Source of the DNA: an uncultured Aquimarina sp.
GTDB taxonomy: Bacteria; Bacteroidota; Bacteroidia; Flavobacteriales; Flavobacteriaceae
Length of the DNA: 64,000 bases
Assembly: GCA_947497175.1 (NCBI GenBank)
Contig: CANMFM010000007.1
Span: 434,001-498,000, forward strand
Direction of reading: 5' to 3'
In this document: positions 1 to 9,211 of the stretch, piece after piece
How the letters are laid out: each line of letters opens with the position of its first letter
How positions within the stretch are numbered: the stretch's first letter is position 1
The notes under the pieces: generated by a model
What the model was told of the DNA's origin: nothing
The model's database searches: none
Seen by the model: the letters and a program-made list of their open reading frames with translations, nothing else
Position numbers and translations under genes: made by a program

Positions 1-913
1 GTATCCAAAAAGCATTACAGATTACGTACACATTAAAAAGCTGATGATAAAGTACATCTTCATACTTTCGTTTAAAAATAAAATACCATCCTGCATACAC
101 CGCTCCTGCGCTATAGATTAAAAAATCCCATCTAAATCCTGTTTTACCATATGATTCGCCACTTGTGTTTTCTGTTAAATATCCCCCCAGTCGTTCTTCT
201 GCAAATCCCAGGCTACCAAATAATGATTCCCAAAAACCACCTAACGCCAAAGACAAAGGAATTGCAATAAACCACGCTATAATGTAGGTCTTAGGTTTAT
301 TATAAAAATACGTTAATGTATATGCCAAAGCAGGTAGCATTACGGTTTGATGCACAAGCGTAGCTAAAACCATAAAGGCTATCATTATCGGTAATTTCTT
401 ATGATATGACAATCCGAGTAAAAAAATGGAAGTCGCCATACCATTTCGCATTCCATTAACCCCATAGGTCCAGAACGAAAACGAAATAACAAGTAATAAG
501 AAACTATAGTACCAATACTCTTTAAAAAAAGAGATAGAGACTCGATACATTGGATATATATAAATCAATGCACAAGAAGCAAAGAAAAATTTTGCACTCA
601 TTACTGAAGAACAAAATTTCATAAAAAGATTAAACGCTATATCCTTATCGGTATTGGCAGGTGCGCCATTAGCATAATTTTTATATTGTATATCATAGTT
701 CCCCATATCACCAAATAAATAGCTAATCGGCCTGAATCCCATATATACTATAATAAAAAACAGGAGAACATACCCCATCCCATTTATGAATGTAATATTC
801 TTCTGATCATGTAATGATAACATGTAAGTATGCAATAAAGTAAACGTAACTATACCCAGGCATATATTAATATATACATCAAAATATTTTATTACAGGTA
901 TGAAATCAAACAC
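1..913 (-). CDS. EpsG-family polysaccharide polymerase (partial)
   Basis: The first 913 bases encode a hydrophobic protein on the minus strand that runs off the window, so the C-terminus is missing and about 304 residues are visible. I see many membrane segments plus two short stretches typical of EpsG/Wzy-like polymerases: GVNGMRNGMA near the middle and GFRWDF later. The family joins oligosaccharide repeat units at the periplasmic face of the inner membrane. An in-frame TAA a few codons upstream leaves GTG at 913 as the first usable start; the first ATG is about 33 codons later and would remove a membrane segment. It is the last visible gene of the polysaccharide operon and its natural Wzy candidate, matching the flippase at 12477-13997. 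Confidence 0.75.
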   Translation of the reverse strand, partial: MFDFIPVIKYFDVYINICLGIVTFTLLHTYMLSLHDQKNITFINGMGYVLLFFIIVYMGFRPISYLFGDMGNYDIQYKNYANGAPANTDKDIAFNLFMKFCSSVMSAKFFFASCALIYIYPMYRVSISFFKEYWYYSFLLLVISFSFWTYGVNGMRNGMATSIFLLGLSYHKKLPIMIAFMVLATLVHQTVMLPALAYTLTYFYNKPKTYIIAWFIAIPLSLALGGFWESLFGSLGFAEERLGGYLTENTSGESYGKTGFRWDFLIYSAGAVYAGWYFIFKRKYEDVLYHQLFNVYVICNAFWI

Positions 914-957
914 TTTAAAAGCTTTACTTAGTTATATTGACTGCTAATTTAGTACAC

Positions 958-1194
958 TTATTGTTTTTTCTCTTTTATCGCTTCTAACATTTCTCCAACA
1001 TTTTTCCACTCCAGGATTTGAGCACTGGTAAATTTAATGCCAAAATGCTTCTCTATCTCTACTACTAAATAAATGTGATTGATAGAATCCCACTCGTCTA
1101 TATCATTTGCAGTAGTTTCGTTTGTGAGAACAATGTCATCATTCTCTAGCACTTCACGAAAAAGAGATGTCAATTCGTTATGAACGTCATTCAT
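958..1194 (-). CDS. Acyl carrier protein
   Basis: This 78-residue acidic protein has the size and helix pattern of an acyl carrier protein. The phosphopantetheine attachment site is visible as Ser37 in EWDSINHI, followed by the usual VEIEKHFGIKF helix. It is not a fatty-acid ACP by context: it sits in a polysaccharide operon, and its ATG overlaps the TGA of the FkbH-like gene by four bases, a sign of translational coupling. Such dedicated carriers hold an acyl group made by a partner enzyme; here the partner is probably the FkbH-like protein, and the acceptor the MBOAT protein encoded upstream. The acyl group itself is not shown by sequence. Confidence 0.9.
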   Translation of the reverse strand: MNDVHNELTSLFREVLENDDIVLTNETTANDIDEWDSINHIYLVVEIEKHFGIKFTSAQILEWKNVGEMLEAIKEKKQ

Positions 1195-2921
1195 GATATA
1201 TAATGTTTAAAAGGTTTAAAATTTGAAATATTAAGTTGATATATGTGATCTGTTTTGGTAGTCCCGAAGGATAGTTTCTCGAGCAGATCTGCCACTAATT
1301 TATTTTTTGGCGTTTCTAAATACTCCCCTACAATAATTTCTGCATCCATACCAGCAGCATCTGAAGCAATAGTGTTTATGGCATAATATTCTACGCCTCG
1401 TTTTAGAACTCTACAACTCATGATCCAAGTGTCAACAAAAATTGAATTATCAGCTTTTTTTTCTAGAATAATCACCGAAATTAAACCATAATCGCCAAAC
1501 TTATCCTTTAATTTTACCGCATATGTTAGGTGAGCTTCTGAAGTCATAAATTCTTTAATATCGTTCTCGGTATATCGCTGTGTTCTGAGATTGAATTGAT
1601 TAGATCGCTGAGTAAGCTGAGCTATTCTGGGAACATCTTTTTCTTTAAAGCTTTCGATTACTCCTTCCATCTTTAAAGATTTTAGATAATCATCCATATT
1701 AGTTACAGAAGATATTAATTTTTTACGTTCTGCCTCTTGTTGATATTGTGCTGTTCTATCTTTATCGTTATCAGAGTATGACGCTGTATCAAACAAATTT
1801 AAGCTGGTCAAATATGGCAGGTATAGAGCGGGATCTTCTGGTAATTCGGGTACAGTAACTTCGGGAAGGCTTTGTCTTACAATATCACGCTCAGCAGGGT
1901 TATCATCAATAAATACCATAGCATCAAAACCTATATTTAGAACCTCCTGAATATACCGTATATTATCTGCTTTATTTTTCCAATTGGCAACAAACACTGA
2001 AATATCTTTTAGTCGAAGTACCATTTCGCTATGCTTTTCAAAAGGCTCTTTGGCCACTTCTTCAGTATTTTTAGAGCAGATGGCCAAAATTATTCCTCGT
2101 TCTTTAAGTTCTTTGGCCCATTTTTGAAGTTTAGAAAAAGCTTTGCCAATCCCCAATGCCCCTATCTGGATATTTTCTATACCATCATCACCAATAATAC
2201 CTCCCCAGGTTGTATTATCAAGGTCCAAAATCAAGCATTTCTTAAAACTGCCTTTTAGCGCTTTGATAAACTGAGTAATGTGATATGTCAATACTGCAAA
2301 AGTATCAATAGAATAATGCAAATCTGAATTAATAAATGCCGGCCAATCTCTATAATCAGAAATGCCTTGAAGATATTTATTAATATCAAATACATAGAAA
2401 TCCTGTTCAACTTCAGAAAGGTTCAAAATATCAGTATTGATCTTCCATACTTGTTTATAAAAACTATGTGGTATTTTAGAAAATAAATTTCCGTACACAT
2501 GATCATCGAGCAACTCATATGTAAAATAAATAATCTTAGCTTGAGAATTATTGGCCCTGATAAGCGAAATTCTATTTCTAACAGCATCACTAACTTCAGT
2601 ATAGAACTGCGCTCTATGTTGGTTATCATCTACGGCATAAAATTTATCCTTGAGTTTTAATGCAGATTCGAAAATCACAACGACCTCGGGGTCAAAATCA
2701 TACAGACCAGATGCCGCATCAATGATTGTAATATCTATTTGATCATAATCAGATTCATAAATCTGAGCATCGAACCCCGCCACAGTTAACTGATTTTTTA
2801 ATGCTTTAGAAAAAAAAGTGGTGGTATGATTACCCAAAACAGCGACCCTAATTTCTTTTGTATTTGAATCTATTTTTTTAGCCTCTTTCTGCAGTGTTCT
2901 AAAACTTAAAATTGGTTCCAT
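1191..2921 (-). CDS. FkbH-like HAD-IIIC family protein
   Basis: A 576-residue protein with three parts: an N-terminal region of about 220 residues, a HAD phosphatase-like domain starting at LILDLDNTTWGG (Asp233 and Asp235) with a later FIDDNPAERD motif, and a C-terminal acyltransferase-like part. This is the FkbH layout. Known FkbH proteins take a three-carbon unit from 1,3-bisphosphoglycerate and load it as a glyceryl thioester on an acyl carrier protein, in the cytoplasm. The carrier gene follows with a 4-base overlap, which strongly supports pairing. The polysaccharide setting suggests that the acyl group decorates a glycan rather than a polyketide. Whether glycerate or a derivative is loaded is inference. 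Confidence 0.85.
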   Translation of the reverse strand: MEPILSFRTLQKEAKKIDSNTKEIRVAVLGNHTTTFFSKALKNQLTVAGFDAQIYESDYDQIDITIIDAASGLYDFDPEVVVIFESALKLKDKFYAVDDNQHRAQFYTEVSDAVRNRISLIRANNSQAKIIYFTYELLDDHVYGNLFSKIPHSFYKQVWKINTDILNLSEVEQDFYVFDINKYLQGISDYRDWPAFINSDLHYSIDTFAVLTYHITQFIKALKGSFKKCLILDLDNTTWGGIIGDDGIENIQIGALGIGKAFSKLQKWAKELKERGIILAICSKNTEEVAKEPFEKHSEMVLRLKDISVFVANWKNKADNIRYIQEVLNIGFDAMVFIDDNPAERDIVRQSLPEVTVPELPEDPALYLPYLTSLNLFDTASYSDNDKDRTAQYQQEAERKKLISSVTNMDDYLKSLKMEGVIESFKEKDVPRIAQLTQRSNQFNLRTQRYTENDIKEFMTSEAHLTYAVKLKDKFGDYGLISVIILEKKADNSIFVDTWIMSCRVLKRGVEYYAINTIASDAAGMDAEIIVGEYLETPKNKLVADLLEKLSFGTTKTDHIYQLNISNFKPFKHYIS

Positions 2922-2939
2922 ATTTCCTTTTCTTACTAC

Positions 2940-3866
2940 TTATACTTTTAATGTCGACTTAATCGAATCGCTAACAATTTTACTAAAATATTTACTTCCC
3001 TCTTTATCAAGATGATGACCGTCGTACGTTTTGAACCTCAATTTCGATGTTCCATTATTAAAATTAAAATAATGGACATTGTGCTTAGTGCACAGATTCC
3101 TTATATACACATCAAAATCGGTAAAAAACGTGTTTTCTATCTCTAAAAAGTCATCATCAATTGGAGTTCTTACAATAAATACTTGTCCATGATCTTTAAG
3201 CGATTCTAGTAACTCTTCTAAACTTTTTAAACGTTTTTTAGATATCTGATAATCCTCTACAAATCGTAAAAGCATCTCTTTTTGAGTCTTTTTCCAATTA
3301 AAAAAAGTTGCGCTATCTTCTGGAAAGTACCGTTGTTCTAACCAACCATCTTTATGCATCTTTGAATTCTGTCTAAATATCCCTTTAAAATGAAAGTAAC
3401 TGAGGTTTTTCAGAAAATATTCATAATTGGGGTTCATAGACACGTTCACCATATTATGAGGCGGTTGATCGGCTTCTCTAAAAATTTCTTCTCCACCCTC
3501 CTTTGGCATTTCGTTAGCAAGCATCCAGGGTGTAATAGAGATAATAAATAACCCGTTTTTGGTATCTGGATCTAACTTCTTAAATATACTCCTATTATAA
3601 TACGTACCTATCGGTGCTTGTGATACTGTAAAGCTGTAATTGAAAAAAGGCAATTCTAACCCGAGATTCTGTAGTTCTTTATCGAGTATTTTAGGCTGTA
3701 GTCCTTGCATACTTCGTGATCCTCCTATAATCATGGATTTGGCCTTTGGAGTGGTGAATTTTTCGTAAAAAAAATCTACATATCCCCCAAAACAGATAAG
3801 AATCGTACTGGTGATTATAAAAAAAGTTGAAAAATAAATTGCTGTTTTTAAAAGAAACTTTTTCAT
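2940..3866 (-). CDS. SGNH-like membrane-anchored protein of acyl cassette
   Basis: A 308-residue protein with one N-terminal membrane segment (about residues 5-28) and a probable periplasmic domain. SGNH-hydrolase signatures are visible: GGSRSMQG with nucleophile candidate Ser50, and near the end DGHHLDKEGS with Asp282 and His285, the usual Asp-x-x-His block. Overall it resembles DltD/AlgJ-type partners of MBOAT proteins rather than a secreted esterase. It lies 6 bases after the MBOAT gene and 18 bases before the FkbH-like gene. In dlt and alginate systems the equivalent protein helps pass the acyl group to the polymer outside the membrane; that role here is inferred from context. Confidence 0.7.
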   Translation of the reverse strand: MKKFLLKTAIYFSTFFIITSTILICFGGYVDFFYEKFTTPKAKSMIIGGSRSMQGLQPKILDKELQNLGLELPFFNYSFTVSQAPIGTYYNRSIFKKLDPDTKNGLFIISITPWMLANEMPKEGGEEIFREADQPPHNMVNVSMNPNYEYFLKNLSYFHFKGIFRQNSKMHKDGWLEQRYFPEDSATFFNWKKTQKEMLLRFVEDYQISKKRLKSLEELLESLKDHGQVFIVRTPIDDDFLEIENTFFTDFDVYIRNLCTKHNVHYFNFNNGTSKLRFKTYDGHHLDKEGSKYFSKIVSDSIKSTLKV

Positions 3867-3872
3867 ACCGCT

Positions 3873-5321
3873 CTAAAATTGAAAATAAATAAACGGTGCT
3901 GGTGACGCCCCAAATAAAAGGATTAAAACAAATAGAAACGTGTATATACAACCTCTGGCTATTGGAACATTGATTTTGGAGATCGATAATCCATGTTCTT
4001 CATTACGTTGGATCCACTCGCATAAAATTAGTAAAGGGATCAGCCCTAAAAGAACTATATTAGGAAGTGCAATATCGAACAAATTACTGGTAAACAATCC
4101 TTTGAAAATTCTTGTTATATAGTCAATAGCATGCGATAAGCTTTGAGCTCTAAAAAAGATATAGGTCAAACACACCATCGCAAAAGTAAAGACCATCTTA
4201 TGAAGATCCTTTAATGAGCTTGTATTTTTGGCTCCTTTATTAGTAGAGATTGCGGTAAATCTTTTTTTAGAAAAAATTATTGGTATATAAAACAACCCAT
4301 GCAATCCACCCCAAACAATAAAATTCCATCCGGCACCATGCCATAGCCCTGAGAGTAGAAAGGTAGTAAAAACAGCAGCAAAAATACCGTGTTTCTTATA
4401 GTTTCTTAAATCAACTGCTAATGGCGTAAAGACATAGTCATTGAGCCAACTGGATAAGGATATATGCCATCTTTTCCAGAAATCTGATATGTTTACCGAA
4501 AAGTAAGGATAATTAAAATTACGCTTAAAATCAAATCCAAATAATTTAGCTACCCCAATAGCAATATCAGTATACCCACTAAAATCTGCATAAATCTGAA
4601 AGGCGAAAACTACAACTCCTAAAATTAAAGTCCCACTGGATTGATCTGCATAATTTTCAAAAATCGTATTGACATAGGGAGCACAGTTATCTGCAATAAC
4701 TATTTTTTTGAAGAGTCCCCAAAGCATTTGCCGACCGCCATCTACTGCAGTTTCATACGTAAACTTTCGCTTATTAAAAAACTGAGGTAATAAATTTGAA
4801 GCTCTTTCTATTGGTCCGGCAACCAGTTGTGGAAAAAAGGCTACAAAGGTAGCAAAAGCAACAAAATCTTTGGTAGGCTCTAAACGTCTCTTACTAATAT
4901 CTAAAGAGTAAGACATGGTTTGAAATGTATAAAATGATATTCCAACGGGAAGTATTATACTCAAAGAAAAATAATCCATTTCATACCCTACCGAATTAAA
5001 CGCATCGATAAATGAAGTAATGAAAAAATTAAAGTATTTAAAAAAGCCCAGTAAGCTCAGGTTGAACCCCATAGATAACCACAACCACCTTTTTCTTTTT
5101 TTCGTATTTTCTTCTTTATGGATTTGTAAGCCTACAAAATAATCGACAACTGTACTTACTAAAATTAATGACAGAAAACGCCAATCCCACCACCCATAGA
5201 AGACATAACTTGCCAGCAACAGTAAAAAATTCTGAAACTTTAGATTTTTATTAATTACAAACCAATACAAACAAAACACTATTGGAAGAAATAAGAAAAA
5301 TTCTATAGAATTAAAAAGCAT
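3873..5321 (-). CDS. MBOAT family O-acyltransferase (AlgI/DltB-like)
   Basis: A 482-residue polytopic membrane protein that begins MLFNSIEFFLF, as AlgI-type proteins usually do. The conserved MBOAT core is present: SDFWKRWHISLSSW with His286 and LSGLWHGAGWNF with the catalytic-site His328. Members move acyl groups across or onto substrates at the inner membrane. In alginate the group is acetyl; in dlt it is a thioester on a carrier protein. Because the next genes encode an SGNH-like protein, an FkbH-like loading protein and an acyl carrier protein, I favour the carrier-dependent, DltB-like mode. Substrate and acceptor sugar are not determined. Confidence 0.9.
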   Translation of the reverse strand: MLFNSIEFFLFLPIVFCLYWFVINKNLKFQNFLLLLASYVFYGWWDWRFLSLILVSTVVDYFVGLQIHKEENTKKRKRWLWLSMGFNLSLLGFFKYFNFFITSFIDAFNSVGYEMDYFSLSIILPVGISFYTFQTMSYSLDISKRRLEPTKDFVAFATFVAFFPQLVAGPIERASNLLPQFFNKRKFTYETAVDGGRQMLWGLFKKIVIADNCAPYVNTIFENYADQSSGTLILGVVVFAFQIYADFSGYTDIAIGVAKLFGFDFKRNFNYPYFSVNISDFWKRWHISLSSWLNDYVFTPLAVDLRNYKKHGIFAAVFTTFLLSGLWHGAGWNFIVWGGLHGLFYIPIIFSKKRFTAISTNKGAKNTSSLKDLHKMVFTFAMVCLTYIFFRAQSLSHAIDYITRIFKGLFTSNLFDIALPNIVLLGLIPLLILCEWIQRNEEHGLSISKINVPIARGCIYTFLFVLILLFGASPAPFIYFQF

Positions 5322-5352
5322 ATTTTATATTCATTAATTATTAAACCCCAAT

Positions 5353-5946
5353 CTATTGCACATCATTTTTTAGTGACTCTTCAACCTCATCAATCGTCTT
5401 AATTACTTTTGCAGGATTACCTACCGCAACAGAGTTTTTGGGAATACTTTTCGTGACAACCGCACCAGCACCAATAATACAATTGTCACCAATAGTAATA
5501 TCCCCTATTATGGTGCAGTTTGTGTATAATTTCACGTTATCGCCAATGATCGGTTTGTTTCCTTCTTTTTCTCCTACGGTAACCAATTGATTAATGTACA
5601 GGTTTTTACCTATTTTTTTTGCATTAATTATTGAACTGTACGGATGAGCAAGAATTACGCCTCCATCTATTTTGGTATGCATATCTATAGTAAATCGATT
5701 ATCACGAGGATAAAAGACTCTAAGTATGTTACTAAAAAGACCACTGGTTCTAAAGTAAAAAAGCGTTCTAAAATACTTGCTTTGGGACAAGCGCCTGGTT
5801 AGATCAAAAGCAATTTTAAAAGATGAAACAGGTATTACATCTTTGCAATACAGATCTTCTATGATACAACTCTTATTTTTGCTCCTTATAAAAAGAAGCA
5901 GATGGGGTAGAAATAACAACTGATGTATTATGTAAATTATCTTCAT
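5353..5946 (-). CDS. Hexapeptide-repeat acetyltransferase (serine acetyltransferase-like)
   Basis: A 197-residue protein whose second half carries left-handed beta-helix hexapeptide repeats (IIGDNVKLYTN, IIGDITIGDN, IIGAGAVV) and ends with the common VAVGNPAKVIK motif. Likely acetyl-CoA-dependent O-acetylation. The fold matches CysE-like enzymes often found in capsule and O-antigen loci, where they acetylate a sugar rather than serine. The N-terminal 20 residues are hydrophobic but look too short and basic-flanked to call a membrane anchor with certainty. It is nearly abutting the upstream glycosyltransferase gene (1 base apart), so co-translation is likely. The context argues against a role in cysteine synthesis. 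Confidence 0.8.
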   Translation of the reverse strand: MKIIYIIHQLLFLPHLLLFIRSKNKSCIIEDLYCKDVIPVSSFKIAFDLTRRLSQSKYFRTLFYFRTSGLFSNILRVFYPRDNRFTIDMHTKIDGGVILAHPYSSIINAKKIGKNLYINQLVTVGEKEGNKPIIGDNVKLYTNCTIIGDITIGDNCIIGAGAVVTKSIPKNSVAVGNPAKVIKTIDEVEESLKNDVQ

Positions 5947-5947
5947 C

Positions 5948-7057
5948 TTATTTCTTTTTATTTATAATTTCTTTATCCCATATATCCATTATAACGTCTA
6001 GGGTATATTTTTTGGCGTTTAAAAACCCATTTTTGGCGAGTTGTATTCTGCGAGATTCATTTTCTGTAATATCCACTAATTCTTTCACAAATAAATCTTG
6101 ATTATCCATCTCTACAAGAATACCATTATGATTATGCGTAATTATATTTCTTGGTCCTGTTGGGCAATCGTAAGAAACTATTGGCAAACCACAGGATTGA
6201 GCCTCTAGAAGCACCATAGGAAAACATTCTGCAGCCGAGGTCATAAGGTAAAGACCGTAAGAACTCATTTTTTCAGTAATGGTATTTGTAGAACCTTTTA
6301 GTTGCACATAGTCTGACAGCTGTAACGATTCTATCTTTTGTTTTAACATATCAACATCCTGCTGTTCTCCATCTCCGTAAATTTCAAGTTTCCAATCTTT
6401 TTTGTGATCTATAAACTTACTCCATATATCAATAAGTACATCAAATCGTTTAACACCCGATATTCGACCGGCTGCCATAGCGATATTTTTTCTGTTATTA
6501 TAGATAGGTTCTTTTTCTGTATGTACCTGAATAGGATTAGAAATAGTGACTACATTATCATACTCATAAAATGCTCTTTCTTCTGGATTTAATACAACTA
6601 AAAAATCAAATTTTGATTCCAGATAACTTTCGAATCTGCGAAAGAGGGTTTTCTTACGCTTAGAGAGATAAAACTTGGAAAAATGAAATTCTTTTAAAAA
6701 TTTCGCTTTTGTATACAACAAAGGAAAAAAGAACGTAACAGGTATATGATTAGCAACAATTACTATATCAGGTTTTATTTTATGTAATCGAGATTGTAAC
6801 CGAATAAAATTTTTAAAAATTTTGATTAAATTTTTAGGACTAAAATAGCTAGCAAATCGATTATAATTAACATCAAGATCGTGAAGCCTAATTTTGCTAT
6901 CCATAGGATAATATGGTTTCTTACCTTGTTGTTCTGTTGTAATCACATGCACCTCATGATGATCATGAGTAACCCAATAATTACCTTTGAGATATATCAG
7001 GCTGGTGATCCCACCTATTTTGCAAATCTGATCTGTTAAAATAACAATCTTCTTCAT
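5948..7057 (-). CDS. Glycosyltransferase family 4
   Basis: A 369-residue GT-B fold glycosyltransferase. The C-terminal nucleotide-sugar half shows AAGRISGVKRFDVLI, and the EX7E-like segment SAAECFPMVLLEAQSCGLPIVSYDCPTGP, typical of GT4. It presumably adds one sugar to the undecaprenyl-linked repeat unit at the cytoplasmic membrane face. It closely resembles the GT4 at 8091-9203 in this block (both have GLPIVSYDCP or GVPSVSYDCPHGP), so the two may be ancient duplicates with different acceptors. Donor and linkage cannot be read from sequence. Confidence 0.88.
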   Translation of the reverse strand: MKKIVILTDQICKIGGITSLIYLKGNYWVTHDHHEVHVITTEQQGKKPYYPMDSKIRLHDLDVNYNRFASYFSPKNLIKIFKNFIRLQSRLHKIKPDIVIVANHIPVTFFFPLLYTKAKFLKEFHFSKFYLSKRKKTLFRRFESYLESKFDFLVVLNPEERAFYEYDNVVTISNPIQVHTEKEPIYNNRKNIAMAAGRISGVKRFDVLIDIWSKFIDHKKDWKLEIYGDGEQQDVDMLKQKIESLQLSDYVQLKGSTNTITEKMSSYGLYLMTSAAECFPMVLLEAQSCGLPIVSYDCPTGPRNIITHNHNGILVEMDNQDLFVKELVDITENESRRIQLAKNGFLNAKKYTLDVIMDIWDKEIINKKK

Positions 7058-7110
7058 GAGTACTATATTGTTTTTAGGCTTAACATCTTTGTTGCTAAAA
7101 ACATGTGATA

Positions 7111-8088
7111 TTATCTTACTATTCTTTTTACCCTACATGCTAATAAAAAAAGAGGTTTACGGTTTGCTACATTCATAAACAATTTCTTTTTTTTATTCAT
7201 TTTATCTGTTGATATTGGGTAGTGTTTGTTTCGTTTTAATAATCCAATAATTCCTCCAATAAATTGAATGTTATAATTAAATCTAAAAAGACTAAACATC
7301 AATCCGTATAAGAAATTATCAATCCAGGGTTTAAATATATTTTTTCTTCCGGGAAAATCTGATTCATAAAGATTTAAAAAGAAATCAATATTTTCTGTGA
7401 CTTTAACGGTGTCTATTGCCAACCTTTCAAGATGGTCCTTTGATCTTTTATTACTAACCGAATTGTCATTAACTACATAGTTATAACCTACCTCACTAAT
7501 CGTAATTATTTTTTCAGAAAAATACAGAGATCTAAAGCTAAAATCAAAATCTTCTGCAGTGATTACTCCAAGATCAAAGCGTATCTTATTTGATTTAATA
7601 ATATCAGTTTTAATGGTTTTACAGCAAACTGAATTACTGTAAATTGACGCATTAATAATCTCACTTGGAGTAACCACATTATCCTTATAATTTAGTCTAG
7701 AGACTTCGTTGCCTTCGGGAGTAATTCTTTTATAACCAAACAAGACCATATCCGGTGTTTGATTTGTTATAGTTTCATGAATTTTTTCAATAAATCCCTG
7801 ATCAATATAGTCATCTGAATCAATGAACCAAATGTATTTACCTTCAGCTTTATCAATCCCAACATTACGAGTATAACCGACCCCGTGGTTCTTATGTGTA
7901 TAAAGCCTTATATTTTCATATTCGGTTTTGAGTTTTTCTACTATTGCGTAGCTATTATCTTTAGAACCATCATCGATTACCACTAACTCAATATCATTAT
8001 ACTGCTTTATTTGGTTAACTACAGAACGCACACATCTTTCGATAAAATGTTCTGTATTATAAACCGGTATAATTATACTTAATAACAT
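7111..8088 (-). CDS. Glycosyltransferase family 2
   Basis: A 325-residue GT-A enzyme. The N-terminus has the classic GT2 pattern: LSIIIPVYNTEHFIERCVRSV, then VIDDGSKDNSY and the metal-binding WFIDSDDYID (DxD-like). The C-terminal 100 residues are basic and aromatic and may touch the membrane. It lies 2 bases after the GT4 stop codon of the preceding gene, so the two are surely in the same transcript. Expected role: one glycosidic bond in the repeat unit. Specificity not predictable. Confidence 0.9.
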   Translation of the reverse strand: MLLSIIIPVYNTEHFIERCVRSVVNQIKQYNDIELVVIDDGSKDNSYAIVEKLKTEYENIRLYTHKNHGVGYTRNVGIDKAEGKYIWFIDSDDYIDQGFIEKIHETITNQTPDMVLFGYKRITPEGNEVSRLNYKDNVVTPSEIINASIYSNSVCCKTIKTDIIKSNKIRFDLGVITAEDFDFSFRSLYFSEKIITISEVGYNYVVNDNSVSNKRSKDHLERLAIDTVKVTENIDFFLNLYESDFPGRKNIFKPWIDNFLYGLMFSLFRFNYNIQFIGGIIGLLKRNKHYPISTDKMNKKKKLFMNVANRKPLFLLACRVKRIVR

Positions 8089-8090
8089 AG

Positions 8091-9203
8091 TTAATCTTCT
8101 ATTAATGATTTAAATAGCATATCCCACTGAGGCACAATATTTTCTGACAAATACCTTTTCACATTTTCTTTTGCTGCGACTCCCATAGCTATTCTTTTTT
8201 CTTTGTCTTCTATCAAATCGATTAATGACCGACTAAAAGATTCTATATCACCATTGTCTACTAAAATTCCATCTTCTTGATGCGAAATGATATCTGATGG
8301 ACCATGAGGACAATCATAAGATACCGAAGGGACTCCACAAGACATTGCTTCGATTATCACCATCCCAAAGCCTTCAAATCTAGATGCGAGCACATGTATT
8401 GAAGACTCCAAAAATTTATCTTTGATGTTTTTTACAGGAGCACAAAATCGAACACTATCATCTACTTCCAATTCTCTTGACAGTTTTTCGAAGTCGTGAT
8501 CCGGATTAGAAGCTCCGTAAATCTCAACACTCCAATCTGGATGTTTTTTTACTACTTCTTTCCAGCTTAATAATAAACGATCATATCCTTTTTGACCACA
8601 TTGTTTTCCTACCGCAATGATTTTTTTGTTATGAAGCGCTGCCCTTTCTTCTGGATAAAATGATAAGGGATTAGATATTACCTTTATGTTTTTTAAATTC
8701 CACTCTTGTAAATTACCATTGGTTAACACCACAAATGCATCAAAGCTTTTGGCGCCGTAGTTCATTAACATATATTTTGTGGCCGTAATTATTTTTTTCT
8801 TAAAACTTGGCTTCCAGACTTCGTCAGCTATTAATTTAGATACATGTCTTTCATAAATTATTGGGCGTGATTTTCCTAAAATTTTTGGCACAAAAAATCC
8901 TTTAATTCCATCGTCACATACGCAAATTATATCGGGATTAACACGTTTCACAACACTTCTAATTCCTTTTCTGTATGTTCTGATATATTGAATAGGGTTA
9001 CGTACCACTGTAATATCATGATGCTCAATTTTTGGACTAAAATTGTAAAATAAAGAAGCACTACCTTGATTAAGAGTCATAATATGAATTTCATAACCTA
9101 AAACATCAGCCAGATAACTAGCCTTTATCGATAGCACCCGTTCTAATCCCCCAGATCCAGAAACATTATTGGTTATATAGAGTATTTTTTTAGAATTCAA
9201 CAT
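8091..9203 (-). CDS. Glycosyltransferase family 4
   Basis: A 370-residue GT-B enzyme. Visible signatures are GSGGLERVLSIKA at the N-terminus (glycine-rich donor/acceptor loop of GT4), AVGKQCGQKGYDRLL in the middle, and ASRFEGFGMVIIEAMSCGVPSVSYDCPHGP with the conserved glutamates. The VGKQCGQKGYDRLL type occurs in amylovoran-like and capsule GT4 enzymes, often galactosyl transferases, but that is only a hint. Tightly packed between a GT2 gene and a methyltransferase gene in the polysaccharide operon. Confidence 0.88.
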   Translation of the reverse strand: MLNSKKILYITNNVSGSGGLERVLSIKASYLADVLGYEIHIMTLNQGSASLFYNFSPKIEHHDITVVRNPIQYIRTYRKGIRSVVKRVNPDIICVCDDGIKGFFVPKILGKSRPIIYERHVSKLIADEVWKPSFKKKIITATKYMLMNYGAKSFDAFVVLTNGNLQEWNLKNIKVISNPLSFYPEERAALHNKKIIAVGKQCGQKGYDRLLLSWKEVVKKHPDWSVEIYGASNPDHDFEKLSRELEVDDSVRFCAPVKNIKDKFLESSIHVLASRFEGFGMVIIEAMSCGVPSVSYDCPHGPSDIISHQEDGILVDNGDIESFSRSLIDLIEDKEKRIAMGVAAKENVKRYLSENIVPQWDMLFKSLIED

Positions 9204-9211
9204 CGAGCTGA

